Of a stretch of DNA of 38,520 bases, positions 15,768-23,877 are shown one piece after another (the stretch's first letter is position 1; each line of letters starts with the position of its first letter). Source of the DNA: Natrinema thermotolerans DSM 11552 (GTDB taxonomy: Archaea; Halobacteriota; Halobacteria; Halobacteriales; Natrialbaceae); NCBI GenBank assembly GCA_000337115.1, contig AOIR01000053.1, positions 179,650 to 218,169 on the forward strand. Direction: 5' to 3'. The notes below the pieces were generated by a model. That model saw only the letters and a list, made by a program, of their open reading frames with translations, searched no databases and had not been told where the DNA came from. The translations under genes and the position numbers were made by a program.

Positions 15768-16751
15768 ATGGACGTCGGACTCATGGTGACGGACTTCGGC
15801 GAGACCGATCTCGCGGACGTGGCTGTCCGCGCGGAGGACAGCGGCTACGACGCCGTCTGGCTCGGCGAACTCTGGGGGGCAAGCAGCATCGTACAGGCGA
15901 CCGAGATCGCCTGCCGGACCGACGAGATCGGTATTGGCACCGCGATCGTGAACGTCTACTCGCGGACGCCGGCCGTCCTCGCGATGACCGCCGCCTCGCT
16001 CCAGGACGTCTCGGACGGCCGGTTCACGCTCGGCCTCGGAACGAGTACCGCCACCGCGGTCGAGGGGCTCCACGGGATGGCGTTCGACCGGCCGGTGCGA
16101 CGCGCCCACGAGACGATCGAACTGGTCCGCGAACTGACCGCGGGCACCGGCGACCCGGTCGACTACGAGGGCGAACTGCTCGAGTCGTCGGCGTTCCCGT
16201 CGATCGAGGTCCCGGTGTCGATCTACCATGCCGGGCTCGGCCCGGCCAACCGCCGGGTCGTCGGCCGGCTGGCCGACGGCTGGATTCCGCACAACGTCCC
16301 GTTCTCACGGCTCGAGACTGCCTTCGAGGAGGTCGCGGCGGCCGCACGAGAGCGCGACCGCGATCCCGACGCGATCGAGATCGCGCCGTACGTGCCGGCG
16401 GCGGTCAGCGACGATCCCGAGGAGGCCCGCGAGACGCTGCGTCGGCACGTCGCCTACTATGTCGGGAGCGGCGAGGGGTACCGCCGGGCGGTCGCGACCG
16501 AATACCCCGACGAAGCCGATCGGATCGCCGAAGCCTGGCGGGCGGGCGAGAAGGGCGAGGCGGCGGCCGCGGTGACCGACGCGATGATCGCGGATCTGGG
16601 CGTAGCCGGCACTCCTGAGGCGGCTCGCGAGCGGCTCCGGACTCTCGTTGCCGAGACCGGGATCGACCATCCGATCGTCGTCGTCCCCGAGCCCGCTTCC
16701 GATGACGTCGCCGAGGCGACGATCCGGGAACTCGCGCCCGACCGGCTGTAG
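15768..16751 (+). CDS. LLM class flavin-dependent oxidoreductase
   Basis: A 327-aa luciferase-like monooxygenase/F420-reductase fold (TIM barrel). Diagnostic stretches are the opening MDVGLMVTDFGETDLADVAVRAEDSGYDAVWLGE, the GTAIVNVYSRTPAVLAMTAASL strand-helix, LGLGTSTATAVEGLHGM and the C-terminal GTPEAARERLRTL helix. In haloarchaea such proteins most often use coenzyme F420 or FMN; the cofactor cannot be assigned by eye, and the substrate is unknown. Length is normal. ATG 15768 is supported by the TATA-like spacing. The gene converges on the Gfo/Idh/MocA gene at 16.9 kb. Confidence 0.9.
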   Translation: MDVGLMVTDFGETDLADVAVRAEDSGYDAVWLGELWGASSIVQATEIACRTDEIGIGTAIVNVYSRTPAVLAMTAASLQDVSDGRFTLGLGTSTATAVEGLHGMAFDRPVRRAHETIELVRELTAGTGDPVDYEGELLESSAFPSIEVPVSIYHAGLGPANRRVVGRLADGWIPHNVPFSRLETAFEEVAAAARERDRDPDAIEIAPYVPAAVSDDPEEARETLRRHVAYYVGSGEGYRRAVATEYPDEADRIAEAWRAGEKGEAAAAVTDAMIADLGVAGTPEAARERLRTLVAETGIDHPIVVVPEPASDDVAEATIRELAPDRL

Positions 16752-16918
16752 GCGGACCGAGTGGCGGGACGGATCGGCACGCCCGCGGTCGTGCGATCCG
16801 GCAGCCGACGCCGCGACCGATCACGTGGATCTCGCTCTCGAGACCGACTCCGAGACGTCCGTCGCCGGCGCTACTCGAGCCCGACTCGGCACCCGGTCTC
16901 GGCCGATTCGTAGGCGGC

Positions 16919-17941
16919 CTAGATCGTCCGCAGGTCCGCCAGCCCGTCCGCGCCGTCGGGTTCGGGTGTGGTACCGGTCAGTACGCAGTAGCCGAAGTAG
17001 TCGAACTCCTCGCAGACCTCGTCGACGGACGGGCCGGTGTACTCCATACAGACGTCCCCGCTTTCGACGACCATCTCCTGTGGAACGACGCCACCGAACG
17101 GCGACTCGATGTGGACCTTTCCGTCGGTGCCGACCAGCTCGAGCTGGCTATTGGCGTGGGCGTCGAAACTGGCGGTACACGAGGCCGTCGCGTCCGTCCC
17201 GAACTCGAGTTGGACGGCGACGTGTTCGTCGACGGCCACGAAGGGACCGCCGCTCGAGTGCGTGGTCGCGTACACGCCCGTCGGCTCGCGATCGAGCAGG
17301 AACCGGATCGTGTTGAGCGGATAGATCCCGAGATCGACCAGCGCGCCGCCGCCGGCGAGGGCGGGATCGAGCCGCCACGTATCGGGCCCCGCGGTCTCGA
17401 GCAGCGGGTTGGAGGAGCAGCCGTGGAGCAGGACGACGTCGCCGATGGCGCGCTCGCGGACGAGGTCCCGCGTGCGCCGAACCGTCGGCTCGGTCTGGAG
17501 CCGGTAGGCCGTCATCAGGGTCACGCCGGCGTCGGCACACGCGTCGACGATCTCGCGAGCGCGGTCGACGGTCGTCTCGAGCGGTTTTTCGCAGATAACG
17601 TGCTTGCCGCGGTCGGCGGCCGCGATCGCGTACCGTCCGTGGGTCGCGTTCGGCGTCGCGACGTAGACGGCGTCGTAGGCGTCCGCGCGATCGCCCGCGA
17701 GGAAGGCGTCGTAGTCGACGACGGCGTCGACGTCGTACGTCTCGGCGACGTCCGTCGCCCGATCGGGGGAACTCGTCACCAGCGTCGTCGTCTCGCAGTA
17801 GGCCCCCGCGTCGATCGCCGGCAGCGCGCGCTGGCGTGCGAAGCCGCCGATCCCGACGACGGCGAGGCGAACCGTGCCCGCCGCCGATTCGCGCTCCCAG
17901 TCCCGTCGGGTGAAGTCTGCGAAGGCGTCCTCGAGTGCCAT
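16919..17941 (-). CDS. Gfo/Idh/MocA family oxidoreductase with premature amber stop
   Basis: A 340-aa NAD(P)-dependent sugar or inositol dehydrogenase-like protein. The Rossmann loop is VVGIGGFARQ (28-37), the signature CEKPLE holds the conserved Lys (K119), and GGGALVDLGIYPLN (197-210) carries the catalytic-site Asp. The frame stops at TAG (16919-16921), but directly beyond it, in frame, 15 codons (AAYESAETGCRVGLE) followed by TAG at 16871-16873 read as the usual C-terminus of this family. The gene therefore appears to carry a late nonsense change that removes the last helix; activity may be reduced or intact. ATG 17941 is the start. Substrate unknown. Confidence 0.85.
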   Translation of the reverse strand: MALEDAFADFTRRDWERESAAGTVRLAVVGIGGFARQRALPAIDAGAYCETTTLVTSSPDRATDVAETYDVDAVVDYDAFLAGDRADAYDAVYVATPNATHGRYAIAAADRGKHVICEKPLETTVDRAREIVDACADAGVTLMTAYRLQTEPTVRRTRDLVRERAIGDVVLLHGCSSNPLLETAGPDTWRLDPALAGGGALVDLGIYPLNTIRFLLDREPTGVYATTHSSGGPFVAVDEHVAVQLEFGTDATASCTASFDAHANSQLELVGTDGKVHIESPFGGVVPQEMVVESGDVCMEYTGPSVDEVCEEFDYFGYCVLTGTTPEPDGADGLADLRTI

Positions 17942-18091
17942 ACCGCCGCTAGGGCGGCGAACGGAAAGGCTCCAGTGTCCAGATCACGAACTGTCTCGGC
18001 TACGGACCGGTCGGTTCGCCCGAACAACTGATAGCTGGTTTTCGATCGTTCTACCAGCCGATGGTATTCCCCCGGAACGCAGTATCGAAGG

Positions 18092-18107
18092 AAAAAATTA
18101 TTCAATA
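18092..18107 (+). promoter_or_regulatory. AT-rich promoter element for nadA
   Basis: An AAAAAATTATTCAATA block is the strongest AT-rich element in the 204-nt gap. It is followed by a short leader with a GGTGA SD-like element (18136-18140), which sits in the right arm of a small GTCAC/GTGAC inverted repeat and ends 5 nt before the ATG. No known NAD-responsive operator is recognised. Confidence 0.5.
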
Positions 18108-18145
18108 TGCGTCTCTGAGTTGTAGTCACTCACAGGTGACGTCCA

Positions 18146-19279
18146 ATGGCTAACATGGAAACGGCGGAGCTGGAAACCGACCTAAGTCTGTTCAAATACG
18201 ACAACCTAGAGCAGTTGCCCCCCCAGTACCGGGAGCTCGAGGAGTCGGAACGAACGGACCGCATCGAGGCGGCCCTCGAGGAGTTGGGCGACGACGTCGT
18301 CATCCTCGGGCACAACTACCAGCGACGCGAGATCGTCGAACACGCCGACTTCATCGGGGACTCCTACCAGCTCTCGACGGAGGCGGCCGAGGCCGACGCC
18401 GAGTACGTGATCTTCGGCGGCGTGACGTTCATGGCCGAGAGCGCGGACATCATCACCGACGACGACCAGTCCGTGATCCTCCCGAGCATGGAGGCCTCGT
18501 GTCCGATGGCGGGGATGGCCGAGGCCCTGCAGGTCGACAGCGCGTGGGCCGAGATCACGGCCGCCGCGCCCGACGACGACATCATCCCGATCACCTACAT
18601 GAACTCCTACGCGGACCTGAAGGCCTTCTGTGCGAGCCAGGGTGGGCTCGTCTGTACCTCCTCGAACGCCCACAAGGCCTTCGAGTACGCCTTCGACAAG
18701 GGCGATAAGGTCCTCTTTCTCCCCGACAAACACCTCGGGGAGAACACGGCCCACCGGCTCGGTATGGAAGACGAGATCGCCCAGTGGGACCCCTGGGATC
18801 CGGCGGGGAAAGACGCCGACGAGGTCGCCGAGAGCGACATTATCCTCTGGGACGGCTACTGTCAGGTCCACGAGCGGTTCACCGCCGACCACATCGCCGA
18901 GATCCGTGCGGACCACCCCGACGCGAAGGTGGTCGTCCACCCCGAGTGTCGCCGCGAGGTCGTCGAGGCCGCCGACCGGGTCGGTTCGACCAGCACGATC
19001 TGCGAGACGGTCGAAAACGCCGACCCCGGCGAGACGTGGGCGATCGGCACCGAGATCCACCTCACGAACCACCTCCAGCGCTGGCACCCCGAGGTGAACG
19101 TCCTCCCGCTCTGTGGCGACGCCTGCATGGACTGCAACGCCATGCGCCAGATCGACCCCAACTATCTCACCTGGGTCCTCGAGGAACTCGTCGCGGGCCG
19201 GGAACACAACGTGATCGAGGTCGCCCCCGAGGAGAAGGAACTCGCGGAAGTGGCCCTCGACCGCATGCTCGAGATCTGA
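18146..19279 (+). CDS. nadA: Quinolinate synthase A
   Basis: A 377-aa NadA, a [4Fe-4S] enzyme condensing iminoaspartate with dihydroxyacetone phosphate to give quinolinate. The triple-repeat pseudo-symmetric fold is evident, with the VVILGHNYQRREI start of repeat 1. Cluster cysteines correspond to C119 (MEASCPMAG), C268 (HPECRREV) and one of C323, C327 or C330 in LCGDACMDCNAM. Substrate-site motifs GGVTFMAESA and TYMNSYADLKA are intact. ATG 18146 has an SD-like GGTGA; an internal ATG at 18155 is possible. It is followed after a single base by nadB, so the two form an operon and can channel the unstable iminoaspartate. Confidence 0.97.
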   Translation: MANMETAELETDLSLFKYDNLEQLPPQYRELEESERTDRIEAALEELGDDVVILGHNYQRREIVEHADFIGDSYQLSTEAAEADAEYVIFGGVTFMAESADIITDDDQSVILPSMEASCPMAGMAEALQVDSAWAEITAAAPDDDIIPITYMNSYADLKAFCASQGGLVCTSSNAHKAFEYAFDKGDKVLFLPDKHLGENTAHRLGMEDEIAQWDPWDPAGKDADEVAESDIILWDGYCQVHERFTADHIAEIRADHPDAKVVVHPECRREVVEAADRVGSTSTICETVENADPGETWAIGTEIHLTNHLQRWHPEVNVLPLCGDACMDCNAMRQIDPNYLTWVLEELVAGREHNVIEVAPEEKELAEVALDRMLEI

Positions 19280-19280
19280 G

Positions 19281-20801
19281 ATGACCGAAACCGACACCAG
19301 CACGGCGACGACGACCGACGGCGAAGTTACGGACGTTCTCGTCGTCGGCAGCGGCATCGCGGGCTGTGCGGCCGCTTTGTCGGCCGCCCGGGAGGGCGCG
19401 GAGGTTCTCCTCCTGACGAAAGCGACCAAACCTGACGACGCCAGCACCGACTGGGCCCAAGGTGGTATCTCCACGACGCGGGGCGACCCCGACTCGCTCA
19501 AATCGGATATCATCGACGCTAGCGACGGCACCGCCGATCCCGACGCCGTCGACACGCTCGTCGCGAACGCCGACGACGCCGTCGAAGACGTTCTCGTCGA
19601 CACCCTCGAGGTCGCGTTCGACGAGAGCGAGGACGGCGAGTTCGACTACACCCGCGAGGCGGCCCACTCCGAGTACCGGATCCTCCACGTCGACGCCGCG
19701 ACCGGCTCGCACATCCTGCGCCCGTTCCTCAACTACGTCGACGCCCACGAACACATTGAGGTCCGTCAGGACACGGCGGCGCTCGAGTTGATCACCGCCG
19801 AGGGGCGGGTCCACGGCGTGGTAAGTGACGAACAGTCGGAGGGTCACCCGATCTACGCCGGCGCGACGGTGCTGGCGACGGGCGGCATCGGCGCGCTCTA
19901 CGGCCGGTCGACCAACCCCGACGGCGCGACCGGCGACGGCATCGCCATGGCAGCACTCGCCGGAGCCGAGGTCGAGGACATGGAGTACGTCCAGTTCCAC
20001 CCGACCGCCTATGCTGGCGACGACCCCTTCTTGCTCTCGGAAGCCCTGCGTGGCGAGGGCGCAGTGCTTCGCAACGGGGACGGCGAGCGGTTCATGGAGG
20101 ACTATCACCCACAAGGCGATCTCGCACCACGGGACGTGGTCGCCCGCGCAGTCGAAACGGAACGCGAGGAAACCGGCGAGGTCGTCCTCGACGTGAGTCC
20201 CCTCGAGTTCGAGGCGGAATACCCTGCCATCGCCGAGAAGTGCCGGGATCGGGGCATCGAAGCCGACGAGATCCCCGTCGCGCCCTGCGAACACTTCCTG
20301 TGTGGCGGCATCGCCGTCGACGACCGCGGCCGGACCTCGCTCGATCGGCTCTACGCCGCCGGGGAGTGTGCCCGCACCGGCGTCCACGGCGCGAACCGGC
20401 TGGCGAGTACCAGCCTCCTCGAGGGGCTCGTTTGGGGACTGCGCGCGGGTGAGGACGCTGTCGGGTTCGATCCGGAGCCCGTCGAGGCCCCCGAACTCCG
20501 AAACCGCGACCCCGACCTGCCCGACCGGTTCGCCGCCGAGAAATTCACCCGGTTGCAGCAAACGATGGACGAGTACCTCGGCCTCGAGCGCGACCCCGAG
20601 GAGATCGCCCGCGCGGGTTCCGTCCTCCGGCGGCTCAAGGGCGAGGTCGACGCCTACGTCCGCACGCGGACGACACGCAGCCTCTACGAACTGCGCAACG
20701 CCAGCGTCGTCGCGCTGTTGATCGCGCGTGCGGCGAGCGAGAACACCGAGTCGATCGGCTGTCACTACGTCGTCGACGCGGAACGTCCGCCTCGAGCCTG
20801 A
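19281..20801 (+). CDS. nadB: L-aspartate oxidase
   Basis: A 506-aa FAD enzyme that oxidises L-aspartate to iminoaspartate, the substrate of the adjacent NadA. The dinucleotide loop is VVGSGIAGCAAALSA (about residues 17-31). The Asp/Thr-Trp-Ala-Gln-Gly-Gly block (STDWAQGGIS) and the late catalytic/FAD motif CEHFLCGGIAVDDRGRT plus LYAAGECARTGVHGANRLASTSLLEG are characteristic of NadB and its SdhA relatives; the SLLEG ending favours NadB. One base separates it from nadA, implying translational linkage. The electron acceptor could be oxygen or fumarate. Length is slightly shorter than many bacterial forms, with no missing motif. Confidence 0.96.
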   Translation: MTETDTSTATTTDGEVTDVLVVGSGIAGCAAALSAAREGAEVLLLTKATKPDDASTDWAQGGISTTRGDPDSLKSDIIDASDGTADPDAVDTLVANADDAVEDVLVDTLEVAFDESEDGEFDYTREAAHSEYRILHVDAATGSHILRPFLNYVDAHEHIEVRQDTAALELITAEGRVHGVVSDEQSEGHPIYAGATVLATGGIGALYGRSTNPDGATGDGIAMAALAGAEVEDMEYVQFHPTAYAGDDPFLLSEALRGEGAVLRNGDGERFMEDYHPQGDLAPRDVVARAVETEREETGEVVLDVSPLEFEAEYPAIAEKCRDRGIEADEIPVAPCEHFLCGGIAVDDRGRTSLDRLYAAGECARTGVHGANRLASTSLLEGLVWGLRAGEDAVGFDPEPVEAPELRNRDPDLPDRFAAEKFTRLQQTMDEYLGLERDPEEIARAGSVLRRLKGEVDAYVRTRTTRSLYELRNASVVALLIARAASENTESIGCHYVVDAERPPRA

Positions 20802-20864
20802 CCGGACGACTCCTGGTCGCAGTTCCCGTTCCGCTTTCGGAACGCTTGAAGTCACCTGTGGAGA

Positions 20865-22031
20865 ATGTCGAGCGTGGCCCGCGCTCGCCTCTTCGCCTCC
20901 CTCTGTGGACTCGTCTTCTTCGTCAACCTCGCCAGAATCGTCTTCGCACCGCTGCTCGACGTGTTCATCGGCGAGTTCGCGATCGGCGAGGCGACGGCCG
21001 GACTCATCGTGACGCTCGCGTGGGTCGGGAGCGCGTCGCCCCGATTGCCCACCGGCTGGCTGCTCACGAAGGTCCCGAGACACTACGTCGTGATCGGTGC
21101 GGGAACGATCCTCGCGGTTGCGTCCGGCCTCGCCGCGACCGCGACGACGGTCCGTCATCTCATGATCGGCGCGTTCCTCATGGGAATCGCCTCCGGGGTG
21201 TACTTCGTCTCGGCGAACCCGCTGTTGAGCGAACTGTACCCGACGCGGATCGGCCGCGTCATGGGAATCCACGGGGCCGCCAGCCAGCTCGCCGCGGTGA
21301 TCGCCGCTCCCTTCGTTGCGCTCGCCCTTCTCGTCGACTGGCGGCTCTCGCTGTGGGCGATCGCCGTCGGGGCGGCGCTTGTCACGGCCTACGCGTGGTA
21401 CGCCGCGAGCGGGACCGAGATGCCGGCGGCCGGACGGGACGACCGCGACTTCGTCGCCGGCGCGCTCTCGGAGTGGCGGATCATCGTGACGGCGCTTGCC
21501 ATCGTCGGTGCCGCGTCGTTCGTCTGGCAGGGCGTGTTCAATTTCTACGAACTCTACATGCAGTCGAAGGGGCTCTCCGACCGCGCCGCGGGGACGATGC
21601 TCACGGTCGTCTTCGCCGCCGGCGTGCCCGCGTTCTTCCTCGGCGGCAGCCTGGCCGACAGACTCCCGAAGGTCCCGTTTTTGCTCGGGATCGTCGGTAC
21701 CTTTGCCGCGTGCCTGCTCGCGCTTACCGTCGTCGACGGACTGATCGCGCTGGTCGTCCTCTCGGCGGCCATCGGGGTCGTCATCCACACGCTGTTTCCG
21801 GCCACGGATACGTATCTCCTCGATACGCTCCCGGACTCCGCGCGCGGCAGCGCCTACGCCGTGTTCAGTTCCGCGTGGATGCTCACGCAGGCACTCGGCT
21901 CGTCCGCTCTGGGGCTGTTCATCGAGCGGGGATACACCTACGACGCGGTCTTCGCCGTCGCCGCGCTCGGTCTCGCGGCCACGATCGCGGTCCTCATCGT
22001 CCTCGAGCGGACGGGGCGGCTCCCCGAGTAG
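20865..22031 (+). CDS. MFS transporter inserted between nadB and nadC
   Basis: A 388-aa, twelve-helix major facilitator. The helix 2-3 loop (GSASPRLPTGWLLTK) retains the family A-like motif in modified form, and the helix 8-9 loop (GGSLADRLPKV) carries its second-half counterpart. The sequence LLSELYPTRIGRVMGIHGAASQLAAV belongs to typical antiporter-type helices 4-5. It lies 63 nt after nadB and 88 nt before nadC on the same strand. That position invites the idea of a nicotinate, quinolinate or aspartate transporter, but no substrate residue can be read, so this is only context. ATG 20865 is well placed. Confidence 0.85.
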   Translation: MSSVARARLFASLCGLVFFVNLARIVFAPLLDVFIGEFAIGEATAGLIVTLAWVGSASPRLPTGWLLTKVPRHYVVIGAGTILAVASGLAATATTVRHLMIGAFLMGIASGVYFVSANPLLSELYPTRIGRVMGIHGAASQLAAVIAAPFVALALLVDWRLSLWAIAVGAALVTAYAWYAASGTEMPAAGRDDRDFVAGALSEWRIIVTALAIVGAASFVWQGVFNFYELYMQSKGLSDRAAGTMLTVVFAAGVPAFFLGGSLADRLPKVPFLLGIVGTFAACLLALTVVDGLIALVVLSAAIGVVIHTLFPATDTYLLDTLPDSARGSAYAVFSSAWMLTQALGSSALGLFIERGYTYDAVFAVAALGLAATIAVLIVLERTGRLPE

Positions 22032-22089
22032 CCCGTAGATCGCGACGAACCGGCTCGGTCGCGAGTTCGAGGCCGCACCAAGCGGGTCG

Positions 22090-22097
22090 CTTTTTTG
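22090..22097 (+). promoter_or_regulatory. TATA-like box for nadC
   Basis: CTTTTTTG lies 23-30 nt before ATG 22120, so nadC probably has its own leaderless start besides any read-through from the nadAB side. Confidence 0.5.
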
Positions 22098-22119
22098 CCG
22101 GGCGCTCACAGACTCGCGT

Positions 22120-22935
22120 ATGATCACCGACGTGCAGGTCGAACGCTGGCTCCGCGAGGACGTGGGCCACCACGACGTGACGAATCAGGTGCCCGGCGAA
22201 ACGACCGGGCGACTCGTCGCGAAAGAGTCGGGCGTCGCTGCCGGCCTCGAGGCCGCGACGGCGGTCTTCGACTACCTCGACGTACCCGTGACCGACCGCC
22301 TCGAGGACGGAACCGAGATCGAACCTGGCGACGAACTCCTTCGGGTCGAAGGGGCCGCACGCGAGGTGCTGCGTGGGGAACGCGTCGCCGTGAACCTCGC
22401 GGGCCACGCCTCGGGGATCGCGACGCGGACGCGCGAGGCAGTCACCGCGGCGCGAACCGAATCGGACGACGTCGCGATCGCCGCGACCCGCAAGACCACC
22501 CCCGGCCTCCGCGGGGTCGAGAAGCGGGCGGTCGTCGCGGGCGGCGGCGACACCCACCGGCTCGACCTCTCGCATATGGTCATGGTCAAGGACAATCACA
22601 TCGAAGAGATGGGCCTCGAGGGGGCGATCACCCACTTCGACGAGCGGACGTCGTTCGCGACGAAGATCGACGTCGAGGTCGAACGCGTCGAAGACGCCCC
22701 GCGTGCGGCCACAGCGGGTGCCGACATCGTCCTGCTGGACAACATGACGCCAGACCGGACGCGGGACGCGGTCGCGGAACTCGCCGACTACGACGGCGTG
22801 TTGGCCGAGGCCAGCGGCGGGATCGCCGTCGCGGACGTGCCCGACTACGCCGCCACCGGTGTCGACGTGATCTCGATGGGGTCGTTGACCCACTCAGCGC
22901 CGTCGCTGGATCTCTCCTTTCGAACCGGGAACTGA
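22120..22935 (+). CDS. nadC: Nicotinate-nucleotide pyrophosphorylase (carboxylating)
   Basis: A 271-aa quinolinate phosphoribosyltransferase that converts quinolinate and PRPP to nicotinate mononucleotide, CO2 and PPi. The N-terminal open-sandwich domain starts VERWLREDVGHHDVT. The barrel carries the conserved Arg/Lys blocks RKTTPGLRGVEKRAV (about 127-141), GGDTHRLDLSHMVMVKDNHIE and the LLDNMTPDRT/EASGGI phosphate-binding strands. Together with nadA and nadB it completes aspartate to NaMN. ATG 22120 is supported by the TATA-like box. Seven bases separate its stop from the end of the convergent hypothetical gene. Confidence 0.97.
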   Translation: MITDVQVERWLREDVGHHDVTNQVPGETTGRLVAKESGVAAGLEAATAVFDYLDVPVTDRLEDGTEIEPGDELLRVEGAAREVLRGERVAVNLAGHASGIATRTREAVTAARTESDDVAIAATRKTTPGLRGVEKRAVVAGGGDTHRLDLSHMVMVKDNHIEEMGLEGAITHFDERTSFATKIDVEVERVEDAPRAATAGADIVLLDNMTPDRTRDAVAELADYDGVLAEASGGIAVADVPDYAATGVDVISMGSLTHSAPSLDLSFRTGN

Positions 22936-22942
22936 CGCCCAC

Positions 22943-23449
22943 TTACTCCTCGCTCCAGGCCTGAACGTCCGACTCCTCGAGGAAGAGCGAGGGATCGTCG
23001 TGGGAGAACGTCACCCAGCCCGCGACCGGATCGGCCGCGACGTGAACCAGCAACTCCGCCTCCAGCAGCGCGGTTTCGAAGACGGATCGACACGCCGAGA
23101 CGTCGTAGACCAGCGGGACGAGGACGGCCGTCTCGGTCTCCTCGTCGCGTTCGACCGCGAGCGCCACCCGGCGATCGCCGTCGCCCTCCTCGAGGGGCCG
23201 GTAGTAGACATCGGCCGCGGAAATCGTTACGTCGCCGTCCTCGATCAGTCCTTCGACGAGTTCGTACGCCGACTGCGAGACCGCGACATCGAGCCCGGTC
23301 CGATCCTCGCTCTCGACCGGTGAGACGTCGGTCGGTTCGAGGACGACGGCGTCCCAGCCCTCCTCGCGGTACTCTTCGGCGATTCCCGCCGCGTCCTCGA
23401 GGAGGTCGTCCCAGACGGCGTCCGTCCCCATCGAGTCCTCCGCCGTCAT
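22943..23449 (-). CDS. Conserved-looking haloarchaeal protein, 168 aa
   Basis: A strongly acidic soluble protein. The first part (EEYREEGWDAVVLEPTDVSPV) resembles a helix followed by the strand of an alpha/beta domain, and the middle (VYYRPLEEGDGDRRVALAVERD) looks like beta strands carrying a solvent-exposed face. The C-terminus contains LLVHVAADPVAGWVTFSHDDPSLFL. No catalytic motif or membrane segment. I recall similar uncharacterised haloarchaeal proteins but cannot name the family safely. ATG 23449 has a clear GGAGG SD seven nt upstream; the leader contains a possible 11-codon ORF. It converges with nadC. Confidence 0.7.
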   Translation of the reverse strand: MTAEDSMGTDAVWDDLLEDAAGIAEEYREEGWDAVVLEPTDVSPVESEDRTGLDVAVSQSAYELVEGLIEDGDVTISAADVYYRPLEEGDGDRRVALAVERDEETETAVLVPLVYDVSACRSVFETALLEAELLVHVAADPVAGWVTFSHDDPSLFLEESDVQAWSEE

Positions 23450-23481
23450 CGCCGCCCCTCCGGTCCCGTCGGTGTGTGCAT
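23446..23481 (-). CDS. Possible 11-codon leader ORF overlapping the next start
   Basis: ATG at 23481 opens a frame M-HTPTGPEGRR that stops at TGA overlapping the following gene's ATG (ATGA). A T5 box 24-31 nt upstream would start transcription almost exactly at this ATG, so a leaderless ribosome could translate it. Since the main gene also has its own SD (GGAGG), the short frame may be accidental. It is listed because the same geometry recurs at 26.4 and 26.8 kb. Confidence 0.3.
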   Translation of the reverse strand: MHTPTGPEGRR

Positions 23482-23504
23482 ACCCGGGGGAACGGCGTGG
23501 AGAC

Positions 23505-23512
23505 GAAAAACG
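23505..23512 (-). promoter_or_regulatory. TATA-like box for the 168-aa gene
   Basis: On the minus strand CGTTTTTC is 24-31 nt before the leader-ORF ATG at 23481 and 56-63 nt before the main ATG, implying a leader of about 33 nt with an SD. Confidence 0.4.
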
Positions 23513-23544
23513 TTACCTCACTTCGGGGATCGTGGTAGTGGTCC

Positions 23545-23553
23545 GATATTATT
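23545..23553 (+). promoter_or_regulatory. TATA-like box for the 89-aa membrane protein gene
   Basis: GATATTATT lies 28-36 nt before ATG 23581, the most AT-rich stretch of the divergent spacer. Confidence 0.45.
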
Positions 23554-23580
23554 AGGTGATGGAGAACCGACACGTCACGT

Positions 23581-23850
23581 ATGTCCGCCCGCGACGACTC
23601 GGGACGCGATCGCAAACCGTTCCCGAAACGACTGGGTGAACTCGCCGTTTCGATCGTCGTCCTGACCGGCGTGACGGTCGTGGTCGGCTACGGCGGCTGG
23701 GCCGTCCTGACGCTGCTCGCCAAGCTGGGCGGTCCCGATCCGGAGACGGCCGACGGGGACCCGCTCAGGGAGCGACTACTGGCCTGGCCCGAACGGAACC
23801 GCGAGTTCATGCGAAACGACGGCTGGGGGCAACTCCCGCTGAAACCGTAG
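23581..23850 (+). CDS. 89-aa single-pass membrane protein
   Basis: The protein has a charged N-terminus (RDRKPFPKRLGE), one membrane helix (about residues 22-47, VSIVVLTGVTVVVGYGGWAVLTLL) and a soluble tail of about 40 residues ending WPERNREFMRNDGWGQLPLKP. The conserved-looking Trp/Pro/Asn content of the tail suggests a structured extracellular or cytoplasmic contact. Basic residues before the helix predict N-in topology with the tail outside. Family not recognised; function unknown. It has its own TATA-like box and converges on the lipoate-ligase-like gene with 27 nt between stops. Confidence 0.65.
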   Translation: MSARDDSGRDRKPFPKRLGELAVSIVVLTGVTVVVGYGGWAVLTLLAKLGGPDPETADGDPLRERLLAWPERNREFMRNDGWGQLPLKP

Positions 23851-23877
23851 CCCGACGCGAGCGGCCGACTCGCTCCG

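Noticed and set aside
16871-16921. Pyrrolysine or other recoding at the TAG of the Gfo/Idh gene
   Set aside because: Nothing in the window suggests a recoding system and the family is not known to need one; a nonsense change or sequencing error is simpler.
19167-22127. Very long minus-strand open frame (986 codons) across nadA, nadB and the MFS gene
   Set aside because: It is antisense to three genes with clear family motifs, and its product is Arg/Asp/Gly-rich with no domain. Long antisense frames are common in GC-rich haloarchaeal DNA.
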